From: an uncultured Bacilli bacterium
GTDB taxonomy: Bacteria > Bacillota_I > Bacilli_A > RF39 > UBA660
Length of the DNA stretch: 64,000 nucleotides
Assembly (NCBI GenBank): GCA_934167665.1
Contig: CAKPLN010000006.1
Coordinates: 16,634 to 80,633, forward strand
Direction: 5' to 3'
The notes below the pieces were generated by a model. It did not search any database. It was given only the letters and a program-made list of their open reading frames with translations, and was not told the origin of the DNA. Position 1 is the first letter of the stretch, and every line of letters starts with the position of its first letter. A program made the translations under genes and the position numbers. Shown here piece by piece: positions 1 through 6,974 of this stretch.

Positions 1-750
1 GCATGGAGTGATAAAGTACCATATTCTCTAGGTACTGAAAATGGTTATGACTATAATCTATCTTGGTTTAAAGATGAAATTGATTTAAGTAAAATACCAG
101 CTGGTGATTATGATTTATACATGGAAACTATAAAGAACGATTATTATACTAAACAACTAGTAACTAATCTATTCAATAAAAGTATTGATCGTCGTGCTGA
201 AGATAATGAAAATGGCTATAACTTTAAAGTTCAATTATCTCTAAAATCTAAAAAGATAGAGTTAAATGTCCGTAAAGATAAACTAATAACTACTAAAACT
301 TCTAATACTTTTAGAAATATGATCAATAACTATGATGATATAAAATTTGTTGATGGTAAACTTAACTTAATCGGAACATCTTATAATTATGATGGTACTT
401 ATAATAAATCATTAAGTATAACAAGAAAGTTAATTCTAGAAGATGTAACTACATATAAACAATATACTTATAGTTTAGGAAGTACTAAAGATGGTAGTTA
501 TACCGTAACATCATCTGATAATAAAAGTAAATTATATGCTTGGTATAATAAAACTATTGATATTAGTAATCTTCCTAAAGGTACTTATGCTATGTTAGTA
601 TATACTAAAACTACTGATTCTGAAGATTATGGTGAAATAGTAGATATATTTGGTAGTATAAATAAAGTAGAAGAGACAATTAATGATAAAAAATACCGTG
701 TAGTTCTTAATAAAGAAAGATCAAATAGAATTGAACTAATAGTAGAATAA
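1..750 (+). CDS. C-terminal part of a repeat-containing, probably surface or glycan-related protein (5' end outside window)
   Basis: The reading frame is open from base 1 through the stop at 748-750, so the gene starts left of the window; an ATG at 121 is internal. The visible 249 residues hold two related beta-rich modules. The first begins near AWSDKVPYSLGTENG and runs to a conserved IDLSKIPAGDYDLY stretch. The second, about 150 residues later, repeats the plan as YTYSLGSTKDG ... AWYNKTIDISNLPKGTYAML. Modules like this occur as C-terminal appendages on surface or polysaccharide-assembly proteins of low-GC Gram-positives, and the neighbours at 7-28 kb are glycan genes, but I do not recognise the family. 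No membrane segment is visible. A terminator follows directly, so it ends its transcript. Confidence 0.75.
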   Translation, partial: AWSDKVPYSLGTENGYDYNLSWFKDEIDLSKIPAGDYDLYMETIKNDYYTKQLVTNLFNKSIDRRAEDNENGYNFKVQLSLKSKKIELNVRKDKLITTKTSNTFRNMINNYDDIKFVDGKLNLIGTSYNYDGTYNKSLSITRKLILEDVTTYKQYTYSLGSTKDGSYTVTSSDNKSKLYAWYNKTIDISNLPKGTYAMLVYTKTTDSEDYGEIVDIFGSINKVEETINDKKYRVVLNKERSNRIELIVE

Positions 751-772
751 GAGGTACGCCTCTTATTTTTTT
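746..772 (+). terminator. Rho-independent terminator
   Basis: AATAAGAGG and CCTCTTATT form a 9-bp stem around a TACG loop, followed by a T run. The stop codon of the upstream gene lies inside the stem. Confidence 0.85.
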
Positions 773-787
773 ATGCTTATTTAAGTA

Positions 788-816
788 TTGAAAAGAAACT
801 ATGAAAAAGGTATAAT
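788..816 (+). promoter_or_regulatory. Promoter of prepilin-like copy 1
   Basis: TTGAAA (788-793), 17-bp spacer, TATAAT (811-816). The same arrangement stands before copy 2 at 15663. Copies 3 and 4 use a different promoter. Confidence 0.7.
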
Positions 817-843
817 AAAAACATAATAGAAAGAAGGGTGTAT

Positions 844-2244
844 ATGAAAAGAATTAATAAAAAAGGTTTTACTTTAGTAGAACTTTTAGCCGTAATTGTT
901 ATTATGGGTATTTTGATGATGGTGGCAATTCCATCAATAAGTAGAGTAATTGAAAACTCTAGGAAGGATACATTTGTAGATATCGCTAAGTCTTATGCTA
1001 ATGCGGCTAAGACATTATGGACAGCTGATACTTTAACGTGTGAAGGAACAGTCGCATCAGCTGTAGATGATGGCGATTATTATATTTTAATTAATACTAA
1101 AGAATCTGCTAGAGCAATACTTCCAGTATTAGTAGATCAAGGCGGAAAGTCATCATGGGGAAATAGAGATGTAAATGGTTATGTAAGAGTTCATGTTGAA
1201 ACAGTAACAGATAACAATGGAGAACCGAAAAGAACCACAACTTTTTATGTTAGTTTAAGTGATGGAACTCATGGCTTAATAGATAATGGAAGTATGACTT
1301 CAGATAACCTAAAAAAAGGTAATGTTAAAATGGATTTATCGAGTGATGATAAGAAAAAAGTAGAATTAACACTTGATAATGGTAACTTAAATTGTTCTAA
1401 GACTAATCTTGGAACTTATACGTGTACAGAAGTAACACCAGTAAAATCCATAACCGGTTTATGTGTAGATGACTCAAGTTATGCTGGAAATAATGGTACA
1501 GTAGATGTTAATCCAGTAAGTTTTGCGGATGATGACTGGGCAACAATAGCAGCTGTCGCAAAGAGTGGAAACTATGAAGGAAAATATAACGTAGGAGATA
1601 CTAAAGAAGTAGACCTAGGAAGTCTAGGAAAACATACAGTAAGAATAGCTAATACTTTAACACCAGCAGAATGTAGCCAAGAAGGTTTTTCACAAACTGC
1701 CTGTGGTTTCGTATTAGAATTTGCAGATATAATTACAACACATAATATGAATCCAAAAGGAGAATATAAGGGAACAACATATGAATATGGTTGGAACAAA
1801 GATGGTTGGCCAGCAAGTAGTATGAGAAGTTATTTAAGTACAGATATATATAATGCTTTACCAGCAGATTTACAAAGTGCCATAATAGATACAAAAGTAG
1901 TATCAGGACACGGTAAAGATGATGCAGATAATTTTATTTCAACAGATAAGTTGTATTTATTGTCTACAGCTGAAGTATGGGCACAGGGAACACCAAATAC
2001 TATTGATTATGATACAGGAAGAAATAATACTAGACAGTTAGATTATTACTCAGCACAAGGTGTAACAACAAGTAATTATTCTAAGGCTATTAAACAGCTA
2101 AATGGATCAAATAATGATTGGTGGCTCCGCGTGGCTGGTTCCGGTTGGAATTACAGTTTCTATCGTGTGAGTAGTGGTGGTGTCTGGGCTAACTATGGTG
2201 CTATTGATACTTACGGTGTTTCGCCGGCTTTCCGAATAGCCTAA
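844..2244 (+). CDS. Prepilin-like protein with hypervariable C-terminus, copy 1
   Basis: This 466-residue protein opens with a short basic leader and a class III (type IV prepilin) signal, KKGFTLVELLAVIVIMGIL, with the expected cleavage after Gly and a +5 Glu. A linker of about 170 residues follows, then a C-terminal domain ending WWLR ... GVSPAFRIA that resembles lectin-fold or DUF6273-type modules seen in DGR variable proteins. I chose ATG 844 because GAAGG (833-837) lies 6 nt upstream; the GTG at 838 overlaps that site. The first ~290 codons are nearly identical at DNA level to the copies at 15715, 17270 and 44593. Only the last ~42 codons differ strongly. It differs from copies 2-4 by an 11-residue longer loop around 1750-1800. 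It is probably membrane-anchored through the pilin helix and surface-exposed; assembly into a pilus is not shown, since no prepilin peptidase or pilus ATPase is in the window. Confidence 0.85.
   Translation: MKRINKKGFTLVELLAVIVIMGILMMVAIPSISRVIENSRKDTFVDIAKSYANAAKTLWTADTLTCEGTVASAVDDGDYYILINTKESARAILPVLVDQGGKSSWGNRDVNGYVRVHVETVTDNNGEPKRTTTFYVSLSDGTHGLIDNGSMTSDNLKKGNVKMDLSSDDKKKVELTLDNGNLNCSKTNLGTYTCTEVTPVKSITGLCVDDSSYAGNNGTVDVNPVSFADDDWATIAAVAKSGNYEGKYNVGDTKEVDLGSLGKHTVRIANTLTPAECSQEGFSQTACGFVLEFADIITTHNMNPKGEYKGTTYEYGWNKDGWPASSMRSYLSTDIYNALPADLQSAIIDTKVVSGHGKDDADNFISTDKLYLLSTAEVWAQGTPNTIDYDTGRNNTRQLDYYSAQGVTTSNYSKAIKQLNGSNNDWWLRVAGSGWNYSFYRVSSGGVWANYGAIDTYGVSPAFRIA
2116..2244 (+). other. Hypervariable segment of copy 1 (candidate DGR variable repeat)
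   Basis: Forty-two codons plus stop. Blocks TGGCTCCGC near the start and TTCGCCGGCTTTCCGAATAG at the end are shared with the other copies, the latter like an IMH (initiation of mutagenic homing). In between, codons mostly of the form NNT/NNC differ from copy to copy at bases 1 and 2. Confidence 0.55.
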
Positions 2245-2354
2245 ATGTAAACAGAGTGTAAAGTAACAAAAAAAATATATTGTATAGTCGAAGATTGGAA
2301 CTATACCGATAGTCATCTTACCGAAGTCGTACTACGAACGAAAGTGAGTAAAAG
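2245..2354 (+). other. Conserved structured 3' tail after copy 1
   Basis: About 110 bases nearly identical to the sequence after copy 4 (45961-46068) and recognisable but degraded after copy 3 (18629-18736). It contains a hairpin GTATAGT (2282-2288) / ACTATAC (2300-2306). In copy 4 the stem is one pair longer. It lies between the variable segment and the terminator, where DGR targets often carry an inverted repeat. Whether it works as RNA or DNA is unknown. Confidence 0.5.
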
Positions 2355-2383
2355 GTATTGGGCGAAGCCCAATACTTTTTTTT
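2355..2383 (+). terminator. Rho-independent terminator of copy 1
   Basis: GTATTGGGC, loop GAA, GCCCAATAC, then eight T. The same 9-bp stem follows copy 4 at 46069. Confidence 0.9.
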
Positions 2384-2499
2384 GAATAATTGTGTATAGA
2401 TGTAAAGTCTAGTTTGGATTACAAAGAAGATATATATTAAATTTTTAAAAAAATTCACGTAATGCCTGCATTAAATTGTCTGGTAGTATGCAAATTATA

Positions 2500-2528
2500 T
2501 TTACTTTTTAAATATTTAATGTTATAAT
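2500..2528 (+). promoter_or_regulatory. Promoter for the 527-residue unknown gene
   Basis: TTTACT (2500-2505), 17-bp spacer, TATAAT (2523-2528). Between the terminator at 2383 and this promoter I see no gene or clear structure. Confidence 0.55.
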
Positions 2529-2610
2529 ATGCTCAATTTAAAAATGTTGGATATTTTATATGATGCTTGGAAAAATAATGAAATTTTTAAATTTGATTGG
2601 AGTTGGGTAG

Positions 2611-4194
2611 ATGAAAATGTATGAGGAAATTAATGGTTTTAAAAAGGAATATGTGTATGAAAGATATACACGGATTGTTCCTAATTTTAAAGATTATGAT
2701 AGGATAACAAAAGTAAAAATGTTAGATGCGATTTATGATGTTTATAGTGATTATAATAATATTATAGATATCTGTACTACTAGAGAATTAAAGTATTTAA
2801 AAATGGTGTTGGATAATAAATTAACATTAGAAGATTTACTTGAAAATCCTGAAGAACTAAAAATAGAATATTTAGATGTGAAATATGATTGGGAAAGAGA
2901 AAATTTACGTCATAAATTTCTATTAGATTATGATTACTATAAAGAAAGTCATATTCCAGAAGAAATATTAGATAAAGTAAAAGCTGCTATAAAAAATGTA
3001 AATTGGAAAAAACATAAAAAAATAGATGAGTTAAATGAAATAATAGTTAGCTATTGTAAAATTCAAGGTTCAGCACTGCTTAGTACAGTTGCATCATTTG
3101 GTTCTAAAATAACTGGTCTTTCAGAAGATGCAGTTTGGAAACATATGTTAAGTAATAAACTATTTAATTATTATGTTTATATAATTTCTAAAGATTTTGA
3201 TACTATTGGTAATAATATACCAGTAGCCATACATCAAGATTATTATGAAATTGAAGAAGAGTTAGAGAAACAAAGAAAGTTGCAAGGCTTAGCTGGAGAT
3301 AAACAAATAGATATTAGAATATATAAAAGATTATTTTATAATGATTTTGATGTACAAAATCCTAAGATTAAGAAATTTTTAGATGAAATACAGAAATTGC
3401 CTTTCTTTTGGTTTTCTGCAATCAAAATAATTAGAGAGTTTGCTATGTTAAATATTGATAGAGCTTCATTAAAGAAATCAATACAAAGTGTTCCAGCATT
3501 ACAATATTATGATTTAACTAATTTCTTTAAAATTATGGATGAGGCTATGGATGAAATGCCATCTGGAGCACTAAATGGGTTTACTCCCAATGAAGCAAAA
3601 AAATTAAAAGTAAAACAAATCCAACAAGAGATAAAGAAAGAACAATCCTATATAAAACAACAAAATGCATGCTTATCTAAAAGTGATTCTAAATTATTTT
3701 ATAAAATTTATTTTGGATTATTAGAATTTACTAACAAAAAATATGAAATTAAAAATATGAAAATATATAATCATCATGGTATTAATCCTTATGAATTAAA
3801 AGATATTATTGATAAGTTTTGGGAAAATAAAGAAGCTATAGTTTTAGAATTTTGCTTAGCTAATCCATATAAATTTACTAAAGAAGAATTAGAAATAACG
3901 AGTGAATTCAAAAAAGGAATTAGAAGTATGTTTATCATTGCGAAATATGATTTAGAATATACTGCATTTATGGAAAGAGATAAAGTTTATATGGTAAAGG
4001 GATTAAATGATAATATAGACAATATTATTTCATATAAAGATTTACCTTATGTCGCTGTTACTTCAATAATTCCATTTAAAAATGTATTGACTTATGATGG
4101 AATACTTTTAGGAATTGGAGTAAAAATGGGTAATAGTTTTTATGATATGGTTGCAAAAGAATATGACAATATGATGAAATATTATCATTTATAA
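2611..4194 (+). CDS. Uncharacterised 527-residue cytoplasmic protein
   Basis: I do not recognise the family. The protein is long, mostly helical and highly charged, with no signal peptide or membrane segment. Residues ~330-350 are Lys/Gln-rich (KVKQIQQEIKKEQSYIKQ) and likely coiled-coil. A moderately hydrophobic stretch around residue 150 (GSALLSTVASFG) is too short to call a membrane helix. The start ATG 2611 follows GGAGTTGGG at the usual distance; a second ATG two codons later is possible. The gene stands alone: its own promoter lies upstream and a bidirectional terminator separates it from the convergent gene at 4274. No catalytic motif is evident. Confidence 0.75.
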   Translation: MKMYEEINGFKKEYVYERYTRIVPNFKDYDRITKVKMLDAIYDVYSDYNNIIDICTTRELKYLKMVLDNKLTLEDLLENPEELKIEYLDVKYDWERENLRHKFLLDYDYYKESHIPEEILDKVKAAIKNVNWKKHKKIDELNEIIVSYCKIQGSALLSTVASFGSKITGLSEDAVWKHMLSNKLFNYYVYIISKDFDTIGNNIPVAIHQDYYEIEEELEKQRKLQGLAGDKQIDIRIYKRLFYNDFDVQNPKIKKFLDEIQKLPFFWFSAIKIIREFAMLNIDRASLKKSIQSVPALQYYDLTNFFKIMDEAMDEMPSGALNGFTPNEAKKLKVKQIQQEIKKEQSYIKQQNACLSKSDSKLFYKIYFGLLEFTNKKYEIKNMKIYNHHGINPYELKDIIDKFWENKEAIVLEFCLANPYKFTKEELEITSEFKKGIRSMFIIAKYDLEYTAFMERDKVYMVKGLNDNIDNIISYKDLPYVAVTSIIPFKNVLTYDGILLGIGVKMGNSFYDMVAKEYDNMMKYYHL

Positions 4195-4220
4195 TAAGAA
4201 GTAATATGAAGTATAAATTA

Positions 4221-4253
4221 AAAAATTAAGGGTTTGTTTCCCTTAATTTTTTT
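4221..4253. terminator. Bidirectional Rho-independent terminator
   Basis: AATTAAGGG / CCCTTAATT stem with a 7-nt loop, flanked by A and T runs, between convergent genes. Confidence 0.85.
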
Positions 4254-4273
4254 GGTTTTATCTTAGAAAAACA

Positions 4274-4747
4274 TTAATTTTTAATTTTAGTGAATGAACT
4301 ACTATCGGTCATTACACTACTAATATTATCAACTTTAATAACAGAGGCTGATGTACCAATGCTTTTTTCTAAATTACTCTTTTTTTCAGTTACTTTACCA
4401 CTTTTATCTAACAGAATTGTTCCACTAACTAAAGCTTGTTCTGTAAAAAAGTACCATTCACAATTTTCTAAACTGGGTACTTGGTGTAAATCTTGTGAAG
4501 AAAATCTTATTCTTTCTTTACTAAAAAAACTATTAAAGTGTCTTTTTTCTTCTTCTATACTAGCCATATCACTTGTAAAAAAGTCACTATTACTACTAAA
4601 AACGGCTACAACAGAAAATTTTTTTTCTCTTGATTTTGAGACGTAGGGTAAGATATAAACTCCTTCTACACTAGAGATTTGTTCCATATTACTTATGAAT
4701 AAATTAATTCCATCAATTTCATTATCTAATAAACGTGTGTTTTGCAC
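4274..4747 (-). CDS. Small uncharacterised protein (157 aa)
   Basis: The start is GTG at 4747, supported by a strong GAGGAGG site 8 nt upstream on the minus strand; no ATG fits as well. The protein has alternating strands and helices (for example EKKFSVVAVFSSNSDF and CEWYFFTEQALVSGTILLD), no signal peptide and no membrane segment. I do not recognise a family; the plan vaguely recalls small alpha/beta nucleotidyltransferase-like proteins but no catalytic motif is visible. It lies 85 bp downstream of the PASTA gene on the same strand, yet a terminator between them argues for separate transcription. Confidence 0.7.
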   Translation of the reverse strand: MQNTRLLDNEIDGINLFISNMEQISSVEGVYILPYVSKSREKKFSVVAVFSSNSDFFTSDMASIEEEKRHFNSFFSKERIRFSSQDLHQVPSLENCEWYFFTEQALVSGTILLDKSGKVTEKKSNLEKSIGTSASVIKVDNISSVMTDSSSFTKIKN

Positions 4748-4811
4748 AATAAATTCCTCCTCATAAATTGATATACTTTAATATATGATAAACATATTGC
4801 GAAAAAGCACG

Positions 4812-4834
4812 AAAAAAGTCGAATTCTCGACTTT
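4812..4834 (-). terminator. Rho-independent terminator of the PASTA gene
   Basis: AAAGTCGA / TCGACTTT around a 4-nt loop. On the minus strand the stem runs into a T run. It overlaps the stop codon. Confidence 0.85.
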
Positions 4835-6767
4835 ATTTAGCAATTTGAATTGTATACGCTGAACTATTGCAACTAGTAATAGAACTTCCAGGTCCTATAC
4901 CACCAATATAAGAGCCAGCACTCATACCTGTATCACTAACTCCAACAACTACAATTTTTACTTCTGGATATCTAGAAGCAAAGAATGAATATAATTGACT
5001 TTCAACAGAAGCATAACTATCTGGATTACTGAAAATATTATTTAATTCTCTAGATATAGTATATGTTTTAGGTGTACATGTTGGAGTAGAAGGAGTAGTA
5101 GGAGTAGTAGGCTTACTTGGAGAAGTATTAGAACCACTGTTATTAGGTCTAGCTCCATTACTAATAGTTAGTGTAACAGTAGTACCCTCAGATACCTCAG
5201 AACCAGCACTAATTGATTGATTAATAACTTTACCTTTTTCACTATCATTAGTATATTTATAAACAAAACTATAGTTTAAAGAAGCACTGCTTAATTTACT
5301 ACTAGCAGCATCTTTAGTTAATCCCCTTACATTAGGAACACTAACTTTTCTACCATCAGATATTGTTACAATAATAACATCATTATTTTTAATTGTTGCC
5401 CCTGTATCATAAGAATATTTAATAACTTCACCAGCTTTAACGGTATCATTAAACTCATGTTGTTCTTCATAGTTAATACCATAAGTATCAGCCCATTCTC
5501 TAAATTCTGAATAAGAGTTAAACTTTTCCATAACTAAATTACCTTTAGAAATAGTAATACTAATAGTTGTACCTTCTTCAATAACATCATCTTTCTTGTA
5601 ATTAGCTTCTAAAACTGTATTAGCTTTAGCAGAGTCATCATAACGTTCCTTAAATTCAATTCTTAGTTTATTATCAATTACCCAATTAGTAATATCTGTA
5701 ACACTCATACTAGTTAAATCTGGAACTGTTATTTTAGCACCCTTACTTATAGTAACCTTAATATGAGTAGGATTATCATTTGAAACACTAACAACTTCAC
5801 CAGCTTTAACGCTTTGACCTATAACATTACCACGTTTAATTTTATCTGAAAAGTCATAATCAAATTCATATGATATACCATATTGTTTTAAATAAAACTC
5901 TGCTTCAAACTTACTTTTGTTTGTTAAATCACTTAATTTAATTTCACTATAATGTCTTTCTTCTCCATAAGAGAAAGTTAATTTTATTTCAGCATTTCTT
6001 TTTATATTACCACTAACATTTTGATTAATAAGTGTATTTTCACTTTCTGTTCCTTGTACAAACTCAACACTTACATTTGTTAAATAATTATTTTTAATAA
6101 ACTCTAAAACTCTTTCTGTATCCCAACCAATCATATTTGGTAAGACAATATCTTTATAAGGACTAGGTCCTTCACTTATAACAACCAATAACCTTTTAAC
6201 ATCACTTATTTTTTTACCAGGTAAAACATCTTGATTAATAACATGATACTCTGGAATAATATCACTATACTCATATTCTTGTTTTAAATCTATTTTATTA
6301 GCAGTAGACCATTTAACTACTTCTGTTAAGCTTTTCCCAACAAAATTATCAACGACATTACTAGGCCATACAATTACTCCTAAGTTAACTAAAACTCCTA
6401 ATGCCTGATATATAAAAAGTAATATAATTGTTAAGTACCTGCTTCCCATCTTTTTACTGGGATTAGTATAACAAGAAACAATAATAAATATTGAAATACC
6501 AACCATTAATAAACCATTTACAATATCACCTAAAGAATAAAAATTTAATAATGAAAAAGTAAAATAACCCAAACTACTACTTAATAATAGTAGAGCACAA
6601 AGACCAAGACAAACAGAACTCTTGGGTTTAATTATTTTAGCAATAGGCTCTTTTATATAATCTTCCATCTCCTTAACTAATTTTTCTTGTTTAACTTTTT
6701 TATCTACTTCATTATTTACATTTTTTTCCTTTACACTTTTCTTAGTATTTTTCTTATCCTTAGCCAA
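4833..6767 (-). CDS. Orphan PASTA-repeat membrane protein
   Basis: This 644-residue protein has a Lys-rich cytoplasmic N-terminus (about 45 residues). Three predicted membrane helices follow (near residues 50-75, 80-100 and 110-137), then about six consecutive PASTA-type repeats. Examples are IDLKQEYEYSD..., VPDLTSMSVTDITNW and VPNVRGLTKDAASS, each ending in a TISKG/TISNG-like strand. A Ser/Thr/Pro linker near residue 550 leads to a C-terminal globular domain of about 80 residues with two Cys. PASTA repeats bind muropeptides or beta-lactams in PrkC/StkP kinases and some PBPs. Here there is no kinase, transpeptidase or transglycosylase domain, so it is likely a cell-wall sensor or scaffold. 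The start is TTG at 6767 with a GAGGTGA site 5 nt upstream. It is divergent from the polysaccharide gene at 6975. Confidence 0.85.
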   Translation of the reverse strand: MAKDKKNTKKSVKEKNVNNEVDKKVKQEKLVKEMEDYIKEPIAKIIKPKSSVCLGLCALLLLSSSLGYFTFSLLNFYSLGDIVNGLLMVGISIFIIVSCYTNPSKKMGSRYLTIILLFIYQALGVLVNLGVIVWPSNVVDNFVGKSLTEVVKWSTANKIDLKQEYEYSDIIPEYHVINQDVLPGKKISDVKRLLVVISEGPSPYKDIVLPNMIGWDTERVLEFIKNNYLTNVSVEFVQGTESENTLINQNVSGNIKRNAEIKLTFSYGEERHYSEIKLSDLTNKSKFEAEFYLKQYGISYEFDYDFSDKIKRGNVIGQSVKAGEVVSVSNDNPTHIKVTISKGAKITVPDLTSMSVTDITNWVIDNKLRIEFKERYDDSAKANTVLEANYKKDDVIEEGTTISITISKGNLVMEKFNSYSEFREWADTYGINYEEQHEFNDTVKAGEVIKYSYDTGATIKNNDVIIVTISDGRKVSVPNVRGLTKDAASSKLSSASLNYSFVYKYTNDSEKGKVINQSISAGSEVSEGTTVTLTISNGARPNNSGSNTSPSKPTTPTTPSTPTCTPKTYTISRELNNIFSNPDSYASVESQLYSFFASRYPEVKIVVVGVSDTGMSAGSYIGGIGPGSSITSCNSSAYTIQIAK

Positions 6768-6913
6768 ACAACATCACCTCTATTTTAGATAATTATATAA
6801 TAAAAAGTGTTAAATATAAACAAATAGAGTAATATCTCCTGTCAAATAATGTCCAAAATAATAACTCATTTAAATATAAAAAAATTTACTATCTAACTAA
6901 GTTTTACAATTAA

Positions 6914-6942
6914 TTTACATCTTAAAATATAAGTGATATAAT
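6914..6942 (+). promoter_or_regulatory. Promoter of polysaccharide block A
   Basis: TTTACA (6914-6919), 17-bp spacer, TATAAT (6937-6942), 33 bp before the first start codon. Confidence 0.6.
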
Positions 6943-6974
6943 CAATTTAATAAATATGAAATAGTGGGTGCGAT

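Noticed and set aside
2544..2624. A 26-codon frame (MLDILYDAWKNNEIFKFDWS...) ahead of the 527-residue gene
   Set aside because: It looks protein-like but has no ribosome-binding site and overlaps the start of the next gene; too short to support.
4290..4646. A 118-codon frame on the plus strand
   Set aside because: It is the complement of the minus-strand gene 4274-4747, which has the strong ribosome-binding site; the reading is a Leu/Ser-rich shadow.
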